A stretch of DNA of 64,000 nucleotides from Neomesorhizobium albiziae (GCF_900114255.1 NZ_FOSL01000003.1:317501-381500), one strand, 5' to 3'; positions 17,448 through 31,596 are shown, numbered from the stretch's first letter. The notes: generated from the sequence alone by a model not told the origin. Made by a program: numbers and translations.

Positions 17448-18704
17448 ATGGCCGAGGCCGCCCCGTCAGAGATCGATATTGCCGTCATCGGTGGCGGCAT
17501 CGTCGGCATCTGTGTTGCGGCTCATCTGGCCGAGGCCGCGCGCAGCGTCACGATGATCGACCGCACCGGCATCTGCGAGGAGACCAGTTCCGGCAACGCG
17601 GCAGCACTCGCCTTTTCCGACATCCTGCCCCTCGCTCATAAGGGCATGCTAGCGAGTGTGCCGAAATGGCTGGCCGACCCGCTCGGCCCGCTGTCGATTC
17701 CGCCCGGCTATCTGCCGAAGCTCGCGCCCTGGCTCTACCGCTTCTGGCGCGCAGGCAGCCCAAAGAAGTTCGAAGCGAGCCTAGCCGCGCAGGCTTCGCT
17801 CATGAAGCTTGCCGAGAGCGCCTGGATGGGACTGATGGAGCGCTCCGGTACCAGGCCGATGCTGCATGAGGACGGCTCGCTGGAGCTTTACCAAGGCGAG
17901 GCCGAATTCAGGGCTTCGCTGGCCGGCTGGGCGGCTCGGGACCGCTTCGGCATCGACTACCGGCATCTGGCATGGGACGAAATCGCCGCCTATCAGCCCG
18001 GCCTGTCCGACAGCTTCAGCGCTGCAACGTTTGTGCCGGGCTGGAAGACCGTCAGTGATCCGAAGGAGTTCGGGAAGGCTATCTGGAGTTATGCCGAGAG
18101 CAAGGGCGCGACCTTCGTCCGGGGCGACGTTGGGCTGGTTCTCCCGCGCGGCGAAAACACCACCGTCCAGCTTCGCCAGGGCCGCACTCTGATGGCTCGA
18201 CATGTCGTGATCGCCGCTGGCGCCTGGTCGCATCTTTTGGCGCGGCAACTCGGCGAGAAAATCCCGCTGGAGACCGAGCGTGGCTATAACACCACGCTGC
18301 CGTCGGGCGCTTTCGACATTAAGCGACAACTGATCTTTTCCGGGCACGGCTTTGTCATCACGCCGCTTGCCACCGGCATCCGGGTCGGCGGCGCTGTCGA
18401 ACTCGGCGGTATCACCCGGCCACCAAACTTCCAGCGCTCGAAGGCGATGCTCGCGAAGGCCAAGCGCTTTCTGCCGGGCCTCAAAACCGAAGGCGGCCGC
18501 GAGTGGATGGGATTTCGCCCGTCCCTGCCGGATTCGCTTCCGGTGATCGGCCGGTCCCGCGGCCATGCGAACATCTTTTATGCTTTCGGTCACGGCCACC
18601 TTGGATTGACCCAGTCGGCGGCGACCGGAAGCATGATCCGCGATCTCGTGCTCGCGCGTGACCCATCGATCGACCTTTCACCCTTTTCCGCACAGCGGTT
18701 CTAA
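17448..18704 (+). CDS. FAD-dependent D-amino-acid oxidoreductase, probably cis-4-hydroxy-D-proline dehydrogenase
   Basis: The 418-residue protein starts with an FAD-binding fold (IDIAVIGGGIVGICVAAHLAE) and has the DadA-type C-terminal pattern GFRPSLPDSLPVIG and FYAFGHGHLGLTQSAATG. Its place between a DHDPS-family deaminase and a hydroxyproline epimerase suggests it oxidises cis-4-hydroxy-D-proline to the pyrroline. It is distinct from the DadA at 10149. The start MAEAAPSEIDI lies 35 bases after the deaminase stop; no strong ribosome site is visible. The epimerase begins 17 bases after its stop. Confidence 0.85.
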   Translation: MAEAAPSEIDIAVIGGGIVGICVAAHLAEAARSVTMIDRTGICEETSSGNAAALAFSDILPLAHKGMLASVPKWLADPLGPLSIPPGYLPKLAPWLYRFWRAGSPKKFEASLAAQASLMKLAESAWMGLMERSGTRPMLHEDGSLELYQGEAEFRASLAGWAARDRFGIDYRHLAWDEIAAYQPGLSDSFSAATFVPGWKTVSDPKEFGKAIWSYAESKGATFVRGDVGLVLPRGENTTVQLRQGRTLMARHVVIAAGAWSHLLARQLGEKIPLETERGYNTTLPSGAFDIKRQLIFSGHGFVITPLATGIRVGGAVELGGITRPPNFQRSKAMLAKAKRFLPGLKTEGGREWMGFRPSLPDSLPVIGRSRGHANIFYAFGHGHLGLTQSAATGSMIRDLVLARDPSIDLSPFSAQRF

Positions 18705-18721
18705 TTCGGAGCACCGGCGCC

Positions 18722-19723
18722 ATGGCGCGGCATTCTTTCCACTGTATCGACGGACATACCTGCGGCAACCCGGTCCGGCTGCTCGCCGGCGGCGGGCCGC
18801 TGCTCGACGGCGCCACCATGATGGAAAAGCGCGCGCATTTCCTCGCCGAATACGACTGGATCCGCACCGGACTGATGTTCGAGCCGCGCGGCCACGACAT
18901 GATGTCGGGATCGATCCTTTATCCTCCGACGCGCGAAGACTGCGACATTGGCATCCTGTTCATCGAGACGTCGGGCTGCCTGCCGATGTGCGGCCACGGC
19001 ACCATCGGCACCGTGACCATGGCCATCGAGCATGGGCTGGTGAAGCCGAAGACCCCCGGCATACTGCGCCTCGACACCCCGGCCGGGCTGGTCATCGCCG
19101 AATACCGGCAAATCGGCGAATATGTCGAGGAGGTGCGCATCACCAACGTGCCTTCCTTCCTCTACGCTGAAGAACTGGCGGTCGAATGCCCGGTGCTCGG
19201 GCCGCTGAAGGTGGATGTCGCCTACGGCGGCAATTTCTACGCCATCATCGACCGCCAGGAAAACTTCCGCGACATGCAAGACCATTCAGCCGGTGACCTG
19301 ATCGCCTGGAGCCCGGTGATTCGGCAAAGGCTGAACGAGGCCTACTCGTTCGTGCATCCGGAAAATCCGGGCATCGACCGGCTGTCGCACATACTGTGGA
19401 CCGGCGCGCCTAAACATGAGGAAGCGACGGCCCGCAATGCGGTCTTCTATGGCGACAAGGCGATCGACCGGTCCCCTTGCGGCACCGGCACGTCGGCCCG
19501 CATGGCGCAGCTTCACGCAAAGGGCAGGCTGAAGACCGGCGAACCCTTCGTGCACGAATCGATCATCGGTTCGCTCTTCACAGGGCGCGCCGAAAGGGAA
19601 ACGACGGTAGGCAACCGGCCGGCCATCATCCCTTCGGTTGGGGGTTGGGCGCGGACGACAGGTTATAACACCATCTTCATCGACGACCGCGATCCTTTTG
19701 CTCATGGTTTCGTCGTCGTCTGA
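18722..19723 (+). CDS. 4-hydroxyproline 2-epimerase (proline racemase family)
   Basis: The enzyme converts trans-4-hydroxy-L-proline to cis-4-hydroxy-D-proline, the entry step of the pathway. The 333-residue protein has both catalytic cysteines, C90 in PMCGHGTIG and C253 in SPCGTGTSA. The two-cysteine pattern separates proline racemases and hydroxyproline epimerases from the dehydratases, which have Thr at the second position. Choosing hydroxyproline over proline as substrate rests on the gene context. It is the last gene of the operon. The product needs a 2-oxoglutarate semialdehyde dehydrogenase, which is not in the cluster. Confidence 0.9.
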   Translation: MARHSFHCIDGHTCGNPVRLLAGGGPLLDGATMMEKRAHFLAEYDWIRTGLMFEPRGHDMMSGSILYPPTREDCDIGILFIETSGCLPMCGHGTIGTVTMAIEHGLVKPKTPGILRLDTPAGLVIAEYRQIGEYVEEVRITNVPSFLYAEELAVECPVLGPLKVDVAYGGNFYAIIDRQENFRDMQDHSAGDLIAWSPVIRQRLNEAYSFVHPENPGIDRLSHILWTGAPKHEEATARNAVFYGDKAIDRSPCGTGTSARMAQLHAKGRLKTGEPFVHESIIGSLFTGRAERETTVGNRPAIIPSVGGWARTTGYNTIFIDDRDPFAHGFVVV

Positions 19724-20056
19724 CACTTTTGGAGGCGGAAGGAAGACGGACAGGCAGGGTTTCAAAGGGCTCTGCAAAATGCAAGAAATCGCCGTAACAT
19801 GACCGGATAACGCGAATTTGTTCGATAGAAGCGTAAGAAAATCCCGGATTAGTCAAAGACATTGCGTTGTGCCAGTGCTAGCTTCCGCGTGGTCCAGGGA
19901 GGGATCCGGGAAGAAGCAACACTCTCGCGCCGCGCGGGCCGGGAGACGCCGCACCGCAAATTTCACGTTGCAATCCGGGCTCGAAACTTTAGGACTAGGG
20001 GAAATGAAAAGGAATGCGACCCGCCAAGGGCGACATTCCCGGGGAGCGGCGTTTAC
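19724..20056 (+). other. Gene-free stretch upstream of livH with a leader hairpin
   Basis: The 333 bases contain no credible gene. Near the end, GGAATG (20011-20016) and CCC pair with GGG and CATTCC (20034-20039), forming a hairpin 17 bases before the livH start. It could mark a leader; no riboswitch class is recognised. The livH promoter should be in this stretch but is not clear by eye. Confidence 0.4.
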
Positions 20057-20959
<903 letters not shown>

Positions 20960-20963
20960 GCCG

Positions 20964-22361
20964 ATGGCAATTTCGACCGCCGCCTCGGACAAGGCCGCAG
21001 GCAACAACGTATTCGCCACTGCCATCCGCGAGGGCCTTTATGCAGGACTGATCGCGTTCGGCCTGTTCGTGCTGCTGATCGGCCTGAAGACCGATCAGAA
21101 CATCCGCAACGAACTCGTCATCGTGCAGCGCTGGGGCCTGCTGGCGATCATGGTCGTCATCGCCGCGGTGGGGCGTTTCGCCTACATCGCCTATGCGGTT
21201 CCAGCAATCGAGAGGCGGCGCGCTGCCAAAGCGGCGGCGCCGGCTGCCACGTCGGTGGAAGAATCTTTTCTGAAGCGCAACCTGAACACGATCGGGCTCG
21301 CTTTCCTCTTCCTGTTTCCGGCGATCGTGGTGACGTTCAGTGGCCTTCAGGGCTCGCTGAAGTGGATCGACAATTTCGGCATTCAGATCCTGATCTATGT
21401 GATGCTGGCATGGGGCCTGAACATCGTGGTCGGTCTGGCCGGCCTGCTCGACCTTGGCTACGTCGCCTTCTATGCCGTCGGCGCCTATTGCTACGCGCTG
21501 CTTGGCACCGAGTTCGGCTGGTCGTTCTGGATCCTGCTTCCCGCCGCCGGCGCGATGGCTGCCATGTGGGGCATCATCCTCGGCTTCCCGGTGCTACGGC
21601 TCAGGGGCGACTACCTGGCGATCGTGACGCTTGCATTCGGCGAAATCATCCGCCTCGTGCTCATCAACTGGCGTGAAGTGACCAACGGTGTCGCCGGCAT
21701 CTCGGGCATTCCGAAGGTGACCTTCTTCGGCCTGATGAGCTTCAACATCTCGGACGAGAATTACTTCGGCAAGGTGCTCGGGCTGGCGCCGTCCGGCGTC
21801 TACTACAAGATCTTCCTCTACTACCTGATCCTGCTGCTTTGCCTGCTCACCGCCTTCGTGACGATTCGGCTGCGCCGCATGCCGGTCGGACGCGCCTGGG
21901 AAGCCCTGCGCGAGGACGAGATCGCCTGCCGCTCGCTTGGCATCAACACCACCAACACCAAGCTGACCGCCTTCGCCATCGGCGCGATGTTCGGCGGCTT
22001 CGCCGGCTCCTTCTTTGCGGCGCGGCAAGGCTTCGTCAGCCCCGAATCCTTCATCTTCCTGGAATCGGCTGTCATCCTCGCTATCGTCGTCTTGGGCGGC
22101 ATGGGTTCGCTGACCGGCATCGCCATCGCCGCGGTCGTGATGATCGGCGGCACCGAGATCCTGCGCGAGATGCAGTTCCTCAAGATGGTGTTCGGACCGA
22201 GCTTCACGCCGGAACTGTACCGCATGCTGCTGTTCGGCCTCGCCATGGTGGTGGTCATGGTCTGGAAGCCGCGCGGCTTTGTCGGCAGCCGGGAACCCAC
22301 GGCATTCCTCTACAAGCGAAAGGCCGTATCCAGTGCCTTCACCAAGGAAGGGCACGGCTGA
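20964..22361 (+). CDS. livM: Branched-chain amino acid ABC transporter permease LivM
   Basis: The second permease has 465 residues, with an N-terminal region of extra hydrophobic segments (about 1-120) before the core. The core has the LivM motifs [23 protein letters not shown] and [22 protein letters not shown] (the EAA-like loop) and [26 protein letters not shown]. Its stop overlaps the livG start (TGATG), so translation is coupled. The long N-terminus is usual for rhizobial LivM. Confidence 0.95.
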   Translation: MAISTAASDKAAGNNVFATAIREGLYAGLIAFGLFVLLIGLKTDQNIRNELVIVQRWGLLAIMVVIAAVGRFAYIAYAVPAIERRRAAKAAAPAATSVEESFLKRNLNTIGLAFLFLFPAIVVTFSGLQGSLKWIDNFGIQILIYVMLAWGLNIVVGLAGLLDLGYVAFYAVGAYCYALLGTEFGWSFWILLPAAGAMAAMWGIILGFPVLRLRGDYLAIVTLAFGEIIRLVLINWREVTNGVAGISGIPKVTFFGLMSFNISDENYFGKVLGLAPSGVYYKIFLYYLILLLCLLTAFVTIRLRRMPVGRAWEALREDEIACRSLGINTTNTKLTAFAIGAMFGGFAGSFFAARQGFVSPESFIFLESAVILAIVVLGGMGSLTGIAIAAVVMIGGTEILREMQFLKMVFGPSFTPELYRMLLFGLAMVVVMVWKPRGFVGSREPTAFLYKRKAVSSAFTKEGHG

Positions 22362-23911
22362 TGGTTGAGGCTCAGCAATCCATGAAGGACCCGATCCTCA
22401 AGGTCGAACATCTGTCGATGAAGTTCGGCGGCCTGATCGCCATCGGCGACCTCTCCTTCGAGGCGAAGCGCGGTGATATTACAGCGCTTATCGGCCCCAA
22501 CGGCGCAGGCAAGACCACCGTGTTCAACTGCATCACCGGCTTCTACAAACCGTCCGAGGGCATGATCACCCTGACCCGCCAGAACGGCGAACAGCTGCTG
22601 CTCGAACGGATGCCGGATTTCCGTATCACCGCAAAGGCTAAGGTCGCGCGTACCTTCCAGAACATCCGCCTGTTCTCCGGCATGACCCTGCTGGAGAACC
22701 TGCTGGTCGCCCAGCACAACAAGCTGATGCTGGCCTCGGGCTTCACCGTGCTTGGCCTGCTCGGCCTCGGCACCTATCGGCAGGCATCCGACGAATCCGT
22801 CGAACTGGCGAAGTTCTGGCTTGAGAAGGCCAACCTCATCGACCGCGCCGACGATCCGGCCGGCGATCTCCCCTATGGCGCTCAGCGGCGCCTCGAGATC
22901 GCGCGCGCCATGTGCACCGGTCCGGAGCTGCTCTGTCTCGACGAGCCCGCCGCCGGCCTCAATCCGCGCGAATCGGCAGCCCTCAACGAACTGCTGATCG
23001 ACATCAAGGAGCACAGCGGCACCTCGATTCTGCTCATTGAGCACGACATGTCGGTGGTCATGCAGATTTCCGACCACGTCGTGGTGCTGGAATACGGCCG
23101 CAAGATTTCGGACGGCGATCCGACTTCGGTCAAGAACGATCCGCGCGTCATCGCCGCTTATCTCGGCGTCGACGACGAAGAGGTCGAGGAAGTGCTTGTC
23201 GAGGTTGGCGACGAACAAGTGATCGAGCAGCTCGACGCCGAGCCGGACCGGGCGCACGGTCCGGGAGATTCGTCCTCGATGATGGCCGGTTCGGTCTCCG
23301 ACACCATCGCGCACAGCGACGATTATGGCGAGCGCGTCACCGTCTCGCGCAGCGCCTCGAAGGCCGATCAAGTTGATCGGCGTGCCGCCAGGGCAAGCGA
23401 GGCTGCGTCGCAGGCTGCTGCCAAGACGGCCCCGACCGCAAAGAAGGCTTCAGCGAAAGCATCGCCGGCCTATGGTCTCACCGGGACGGCAAAATCGGAC
23501 AGGCCTGCAGGGATGGCGAAACCGGCAGCAAGACCCGTTGCAAAATCTGCTCCGGCAAAGAGCGCAGTCGCGAAGCCAGCGGCTCCGGCCAAGTCGAAAG
23601 CTGAGGCAAAGCCTGTCGCCGCCAAAAAGGCGCCGGCGCTGTCCAACACGCTTGCTGCGCCGCGCGGCGGCAAGGCCGATAGGTTGATCCTGATCAAGGG
23701 CATCGGGCCGGTGAACGAGAAGAAACTCAACGAGCACGGCATCTTCCATTTCGACCAGATCGCGGCATGGAAGAAGGCCGACATAGCGGCGGCCGAGGCC
23801 TATCTGGCTTTCGACGGCCGCATCGAGCGGGAAGACTGGATGGGGCAGGCGAAGGTTTTGGCCAAGCAGGGCGCAACGAAGCCTGCTGCCAAGCGCGGGG
23901 GTAGCAAGTGA
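22361..23911 (+). CDS. livG: LivG ATPase with C-terminal helix-hairpin-helix extension
   Basis: Residues 1-270 are a normal LivG ATPase: Walker A GPNGAGKTT (45-53), a Q-loop segment ARTFQNIRLFSGMTLLENLL, the degenerate signature LPYGAQRRLEIARA and Walker B LLCLDEPAAGLNP. LivG is normally about 255-260 residues; this one has 516. About 170 residues of Ala/Lys/Pro-rich linker (ASQAAAKTAPTAKKASAKAS and similar) lead to a compact C-terminal module (about 440-503: LIKGIGPVNEKKLNEHG, FHFDQIAAWKKADI, FDGRIEREDWMGQA). That module looks like a helix-hairpin-helix domain seen elsewhere in rhizobial proteins. It overlaps livM and livF by one base each and is unbroken in frame. Confidence 0.93.
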   Translation: MVEAQQSMKDPILKVEHLSMKFGGLIAIGDLSFEAKRGDITALIGPNGAGKTTVFNCITGFYKPSEGMITLTRQNGEQLLLERMPDFRITAKAKVARTFQNIRLFSGMTLLENLLVAQHNKLMLASGFTVLGLLGLGTYRQASDESVELAKFWLEKANLIDRADDPAGDLPYGAQRRLEIARAMCTGPELLCLDEPAAGLNPRESAALNELLIDIKEHSGTSILLIEHDMSVVMQISDHVVVLEYGRKISDGDPTSVKNDPRVIAAYLGVDDEEVEEVLVEVGDEQVIEQLDAEPDRAHGPGDSSSMMAGSVSDTIAHSDDYGERVTVSRSASKADQVDRRAARASEAASQAAAKTAPTAKKASAKASPAYGLTGTAKSDRPAGMAKPAARPVAKSAPAKSAVAKPAAPAKSKAEAKPVAAKKAPALSNTLAAPRGGKADRLILIKGIGPVNEKKLNEHGIFHFDQIAAWKKADIAAAEAYLAFDGRIEREDWMGQAKVLAKQGATKPAAKRGGSK

Positions 23912-24639
23912 TGGCTGCGAAAGCGCTGCTTCAGGTCGAGGGCGTCGAGACCTACTACGGCAACATCCGCGCGCTGAGCGGCGTCACTGTCGCGGTCAAC
24001 GAAGGCGAGATCGTCGCCCTCATCGGAGCCAACGGCGCCGGCAAGTCGACGTTGATGATGACGATCTTCGGCAGCCCGCGGGCGCGCACCGGCAAGATCA
24101 CCTTCGCCGGCACCGACATCACGGAAATGCCGACCCACGAGATCGCGCGCATGCGCATCGCGCAGTCGCCGGAAGGCCGCCGCATCTTTCCGCGCATGAC
24201 GGTCAAGGAAAACCTGCAGATGGGCGCCAGCCTCGACAATCTGCAGCATTTCGACGAGGACGTCGAAAAGATGTTCACGCTGTTTCCGCGCCTCAAGGAG
24301 CGCATCGCGCAGCGTGGCGGCACGCTGTCGGGCGGCGAGCAGCAAATGCTGTCGATCGCCCGCGCGCTCATGGCGCGGCCGAAACTGTTGCTGCTGGACG
24401 AGCCGTCGCTCGGCCTGGCGCCACTTATCGTGAAGCAGATCTTCGATGCCATCCGCGAGCTGAACCGCACGCAGGGCCTCACCGTGTTCCTGGTCGAGCA
24501 GAACGCCTTCGGCGCCTTGAAGCTCGCCAACCGCGGCTATGTGATGGTCAACGGCAAAGTGACGATGAGCGGCACCGGCAAGGAACTGCTCGCCGATCCG
24601 GAAGTCCGCGCCGCCTATCTCGAAGGCGGACGGCACTAA
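23911..24639 (+). CDS. livF: Branched-chain amino acid ABC transporter ATPase LivF
   Basis: The 242-residue protein is a standard LivF, with Walker A GANGAGKST, the LivF-type block IAQSPEGRRIFPRMTVKENL, signature LSGGEQQMLSIARAL and Walker B LLLLDEPSLGLAP. The ATG at 23911 overlaps the livG TGA; an in-frame GTG three bases earlier is possible. It pairs with LivG in the cytoplasm to drive LivHM. It is the last of the four tightly overlapping genes and is followed by a repeat-type hairpin. Confidence 0.96.
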   Translation: MAAKALLQVEGVETYYGNIRALSGVTVAVNEGEIVALIGANGAGKSTLMMTIFGSPRARTGKITFAGTDITEMPTHEIARMRIAQSPEGRRIFPRMTVKENLQMGASLDNLQHFDEDVEKMFTLFPRLKERIAQRGGTLSGGEQQMLSIARALMARPKLLLLDEPSLGLAPLIVKQIFDAIRELNRTQGLTVFLVEQNAFGALKLANRGYVMVNGKVTMSGTGKELLADPEVRAAYLEGGRH

Positions 24640-24686
24640 TGCATGTCGCCCGAAAGTGTCCTCGGTTTCGGGAGAAACGACATGCG
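24640..24686. repeat. Rhizobial REP-like palindromic element
   Basis: GCATGTCG (24641-24648) and CCCGAAA pair with TTTCGGG and CGACATGC (24678-24685) around a 10-base loop. This GCATGTCG...CGACATGC layout resembles a dispersed repeat I remember as frequent in Mesorhizobium-type genomes. Its place right after livF could also stabilise or end the transcript. Confidence 0.6.
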
Positions 24687-24760
24687 CAAACAAGAAATTA
24701 CGGCGCGGGGGCCGAATCCCATTCGGCGCGACGCGCTGTAGCAGTCGGGAGACAATGACG

Positions 24761-25108
24761 ATGCAGGGAATTCTCTACGAGGAACCCTCGATTCTGCAGT
24801 TCTTTTTTGTCACCTGCCTGCTCGGCGGCTGGGCGGCCTGGATGACGGGGCGGGCCTGCGCGCAAACCTGGCGCCCTTATTCCGGGCTGGTTCTCTACCT
24901 GCTTCTGCTGGGCATTGCGGTGCGTTTCATCCACCACGCGCTGTTCAACGGCACCATGTTCACCCTGCAGTACTATGTTGTCGACACCATCGTGCTGCTC
25001 GTTATCGGCACGCTCGGCTACCGCTATACGCGGACCAGCCAGATGGTGTCGCAGTATCACTGGCTCTACGAGCGGGCCTCGCTGCTTTCATGGAAGCCCA
25101 AGGCCTGA
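24761..25108 (+). CDS. Small membrane protein of the liv locus (DUF6867-like)
   Basis: The 115-residue protein has about three hydrophobic segments ([55 protein letters not shown]) and a short basic cytoplasmic tail ending in WKPKA. Proteins of this type are found between livF and livK in rhizobia and were named DUF6867, as I recall. GGGAG lies 9 bases before ATG 24761; an ATG two codons earlier is also possible. A role in the Liv transporter is suggested only by its position between livF and livK. Confidence 0.75.
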   Translation: MQGILYEEPSILQFFFVTCLLGGWAAWMTGRACAQTWRPYSGLVLYLLLLGIAVRFIHHALFNGTMFTLQYYVVDTIVLLVIGTLGYRYTRTSQMVSQYHWLYERASLLSWKPKA

Positions 25109-25271
25109 ACGCGTCCGCCCCAGCGGTTCGCCCGCATTCACCATTCGCGCTGATTTGGGGACAAATCGGCGTGACAACTGCCGGAAAATCGGCATTCTAT
25201 CCCTTCTGCGATATGGGTGGGTCGCACGAACGGGTTGTCCAAAGCTCACCCTGTTTAATGGGAGTTTATCA

Positions 25272-26390
25272 ATGAAGAAGTCACTGTTGTCCGCAGTTGC
25301 TCTGACCGCGCTCGTCGCGTTCAGCGGCAGCGCCTGGGCGGACGTCATTATCGGTGTCGCCGGCCCGATCACCGGCCCGAACGCCGCTTTCGGAGCCCAG
25401 CTCCAGAAGGGCGCAGAGCAGGCGGCCGCCGACATCAATGCCGCTGGCGGCATCAACGGCGAGCAGATCAAGGTCGTCGTCGGTGACGACGTCTCCGATC
25501 CGAAGCAGGGCATCTCGGTCGCCAACAAGTTTGTCGCGGATGGCGTCAAGTTCGTCGTCGGCCACTTCAACTCGGGCGTCTCGATCCCGGCCTCGGAAGT
25601 CTATGCCGAGAACGGCATCCTCGAGATCACGCCTGCCGCGACCAACCCGACCTTCACCGAACGCGGCCTCTGGAACACGTTCCGCACCTGCGGCCGTGAC
25701 GATCAGCAGGGCGGCATTGCCGGTGCTTACCTCGCCGCCAACTTCAAGGACGCCAAGATCGCTGTCGTTCACGACAAGACGACCTACGGTCAGGGCCTTG
25801 CCGATGAGACCAAGAAGGCCATGAATGCCGCTGGCGTCACGGAAGCCCTCTACGAGGGCGTCAACGTCGGCGACAAGGACTTCTCGGCGCTCATCGCCAA
25901 GATGAAGGAAGCCGGCGTCTCGATCGTCTATTGGGGCGGCCTGCACACCGAAGCCGGCCTGATCATCCGTCAGCTGGCCGACCAGGGCCTGAAGGCGACG
26001 CTGGTTTCCGGCGACGGTATCGTGTCGAACGAACTCGCTTCGATCGCTGGCGATGCGGTTGCGGGCACCCTCAACACCTTCGGTCCCGATCCGCGCCTGA
26101 TCCCGGCGAACAAGGAACTCGTCGAGAAGTTCCGCGCGCAGGGCTTCGAGCCGGAAGCCTACACGCTCTACTCCTACGCCGCGATGCAGTCGATCGCCGG
26201 TGCAGCCGCTGCGGCCGGATCCAACGATCCGCAGGCTGTTGCGACCGCGATGAAGGAAAAGGGTCCGTTCAAGACCGCTCTGGGCGACATCGCCTTCGAC
26301 GAGAAGGGTGATCCGAAGCTTCCGGGCTACGTCATGTACGAATGGAAGAAGGGCGACGACGGCAAGTACACCTACGTCCAGAAGATGTAG
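25272..26390 (+). CDS. livK: Periplasmic branched-chain amino acid binding protein LivK
   Basis: This solute-binding protein has 372 residues. A signal peptide ([23 protein letters not shown], cleavage after residue 23) precedes a type I periplasmic fold with the LivK motifs [55 protein letters not shown] and [19 protein letters not shown] and an AT-rich stretch precede the ATG. The 163-base gap from the preceding gene suggests a separate promoter as well, since binding proteins are made in excess over permeases. A terminator follows. Confidence 0.95.
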   Translation: MKKSLLSAVALTALVAFSGSAWADVIIGVAGPITGPNAAFGAQLQKGAEQAAADINAAGGINGEQIKVVVGDDVSDPKQGISVANKFVADGVKFVVGHFNSGVSIPASEVYAENGILEITPAATNPTFTERGLWNTFRTCGRDDQQGGIAGAYLAANFKDAKIAVVHDKTTYGQGLADETKKAMNAAGVTEALYEGVNVGDKDFSALIAKMKEAGVSIVYWGGLHTEAGLIIRQLADQGLKATLVSGDGIVSNELASIAGDAVAGTLNTFGPDPRLIPANKELVEKFRAQGFEPEAYTLYSYAAMQSIAGAAAAAGSNDPQAVATAMKEKGPFKTALGDIAFDEKGDPKLPGYVMYEWKKGDDGKYTYVQKM

Positions 26391-26420
26391 GCTTCTTCCT
26401 TAGTCGACCAAAAACAAGGA

Positions 26421-26449
26421 TGCCCGGCGCGCAAGCGCCGGGCATTTTT
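26421..26449 (+). terminator. Rho-independent terminator after livK
   Basis: A perfect 10-bp stem (TGCCCGGCGC / GCGCCGGGCA) with a GCAA loop is followed by five T residues, 30 bases after the livK stop. Confidence 0.93.
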
Positions 26450-26553
26450 GTTGCGTCGCGACGTTGATTGCCGCAATGATGTTTGCACTGCAGCATTTTC
26501 GGCGCTAAGCGGTCCAACGACCTTTCCGTCCCCTGCCCCAGCGGAGCCTGGCC

Positions 26554-30012
<3,459 letters not shown>

Positions 30013-30029
30013 CGGAAGATTGCGCCCTG

Positions 30030-30049
30030 CCACGCGAAGTGTCGCGTGG
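30030..30049 (+). terminator. Hairpin after pyc, possible terminator
   Basis: CCACGCGA and TCGCGTGG form an 8-bp stem with a 4-base loop, 18 bases after the pyc stop, flanked by GCCC and GGGC. There is no T-run, so termination is uncertain. Confidence 0.4.
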
Positions 30050-30097
30050 GGCGAACTGGCTCAACGGAATCCGCGATTGCGGCGGTTGACTGTCGAT

Positions 30098-30109
30098 TAA
30101 ATCGATTTA
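30098..30109. promoter_or_regulatory. Palindrome upstream of the MFS gene
   Basis: TAAATCGATTTA is a perfect 12-base palindrome, 40 bases before the MFS start. A TTGACT -35-like hexamer (30086-30091) lies just before it, with no good -10 match. It could be an operator. Confidence 0.3.
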
Positions 30110-30148
30110 GTTGTTTGCAATCCGTTATCTCCTGTCAGGATTCTGTCC

Positions 30149-31339
30149 ATGGATACCACCAACGCCATGCAAGCGGCCATACGCGGACGTTGGGCCGTCG
30201 CGGCGATGTTCTTCATCAACGGTTTCATTCTCGGCAGTTGGGCGCCGCAGATTCCAGAATTCGCCGCCCGCCTCACCATCACCGAGTTCACGCTGGGCCT
30301 GCTGATCCTGTGTTTCGGTCTAGGCGCAGTGGTGGCCATGGTGGCGGCGGGCCATCTCATCGCGCGTTACGGTTCGCAGCGCGTGCTCCGGCTTTTTGCC
30401 GGCGCCGCGATCTTCGGCCTGCTGATTGTCGCGCTGGCGCCCAATGTACCGCTGGCAGCGGGAGCGCTATTCCTGTTTGGCGGCTCCATCGGCGCCATGG
30501 ACGTTTCGATGAACTCCAACGCCGTCGTGGTGGAGCGAAAGCTGGCACGGGCGGTCATGTCGTCCTCGCACGGCTTCTGGAGCCTGGGCGGCTTTGTCGG
30601 CGGCGGCACCGGCGGGATCCTGATCCAGAATTACGGGCACCTCTCCCATGCCTTCATGGTCACCTTGATTGCCTTGGTCGGCATCGGCCTGGCATTCCGC
30701 TATGTCGTTCCCGACGATCAGCCGATGGCGCAGGAACACAAGACCTTTTCGCTGCCGCGCGACCCCATGATCTACGTCATCGGCTTCATGGCGCTTCTAT
30801 GCATGAACTCCGAAGGCGCGGTGCTCGATTGGGCCGCGCTCTACCTTCGTCAGGAACTTGGCACCGACATCGCGACAGCGGGTTTTGCATTTGCATTCTT
30901 TTCCGGCGCCATGGCCATCATGCGCTTTGCCGGCGACGGTATCCGCAACCGCTACGGCGCGGTCGCCACATTTCGGGTTTCGGCGGTCATCTCGGCCGCC
31001 GGAATGTTGGTCGCGGGCCTCGCGCCCTGGCCGTGGGTGTCGATCGCGGCATTCGCATTCTGCGGCCTTGGCATCGCCAACATGGTGCCGATCCTGTTTT
31101 CGGCGGCAGGCAACCATCCCGGGCTGACCTCGGGCGCCGGCATGAGCGTCGTCACCACGATGGGTTACTCCGGCATCCTCGTCGCACCGTCGCTGATCGG
31201 CTTCGTCGGCGGCAAGGTAGGCTTCTCGCCTGTCTACGTCGCGGTGGCGCTGTTGCTGATGCTTGTGTTCCTGATGTCGGGCCTCACCCGCTCCGCCGAT
31301 CTCAACCACGACACCGTACAGGATCCGGTGCCGATCTGA
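30149..31339 (+). CDS. MFS transporter (YbjJ-like)
   Basis: The 396-residue membrane protein has about twelve hydrophobic segments and an MFS layout. It opens WAVAAMFFINGFILGSWAPQIPEFA, has the loop-2 motif HLIARYGSQRVLR, and GAMDVSMNSNAVVVERKL followed by MSSSHGFWSLGGFVGGGTGG, a pattern of the YbjJ group. The substrate is unknown; sugars or inner-membrane stress signals have been suggested for relatives. The start is an ATG without a strong ribosome site. No regulator gene is adjacent. Confidence 0.85.
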   Translation: MDTTNAMQAAIRGRWAVAAMFFINGFILGSWAPQIPEFAARLTITEFTLGLLILCFGLGAVVAMVAAGHLIARYGSQRVLRLFAGAAIFGLLIVALAPNVPLAAGALFLFGGSIGAMDVSMNSNAVVVERKLARAVMSSSHGFWSLGGFVGGGTGGILIQNYGHLSHAFMVTLIALVGIGLAFRYVVPDDQPMAQEHKTFSLPRDPMIYVIGFMALLCMNSEGAVLDWAALYLRQELGTDIATAGFAFAFFSGAMAIMRFAGDGIRNRYGAVATFRVSAVISAAGMLVAGLAPWPWVSIAAFAFCGLGIANMVPILFSAAGNHPGLTSGAGMSVVTTMGYSGILVAPSLIGFVGGKVGFSPVYVAVALLLMLVFLMSGLTRSADLNHDTVQDPVPI

Positions 31340-31344
31340 ACACG

Positions 31345-31377
31345 CAAGAACGCGCTGCTTCAGGCAGCGCGTTCTTG
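31345..31377. terminator. Bidirectional terminator hairpin between MFS and DUF3309
   Basis: A perfect 14-bp stem (CAAGAACGCGCTGC / GCAGCGCGTTCTTG) with a 5-base loop lies 6 bases past the MFS stop, between two converging genes. The AAGAA/TTCTT ends supply the weak-pair part of a bidirectional terminator. Confidence 0.75.
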
Positions 31378-31394
31378 AAAGCCAGGCTCATTCG

Positions 31395-31553
31395 TCAGAT
31401 TCTGCCCATCAGGACCAGGATCAGCAGCACGACCAGGATCACGCCGACAATGCCGGACGGCCCGTAGCCCCAGCCTGCCGAATGCGGCCATGCGGGAATC
31501 GCGCCAAGTAGGATGAGAATGAGAATGATGATCAGAATTGTGCCAAGCGTCAT
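31395..31553 (-). CDS. DUF3309 small hydrophobic protein
   Basis: The 52-residue peptide has two hydrophobic segments (MTLGTILIIILILILLGAIP and VGVILVVLLILVLMGRI) around a short PAWPHSAGWGYGPSG loop. This is the DUF3309 signature found as small membrane peptides in many proteobacteria. AGGGG lies before the ATG at 31553. The function is unknown. It is preceded, on the same strand, by the hairpin that follows the RND pump gene, so it may have its own promoter. Confidence 0.88.
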   Translation of the reverse strand: MTLGTILIIILILILLGAIPAWPHSAGWGYGPSGIVGVILVVLLILVLMGRI

Positions 31554-31596
31554 CGAAATTCCCCTTGGAAACGGTTTTGCAATACTGCGACAATGC

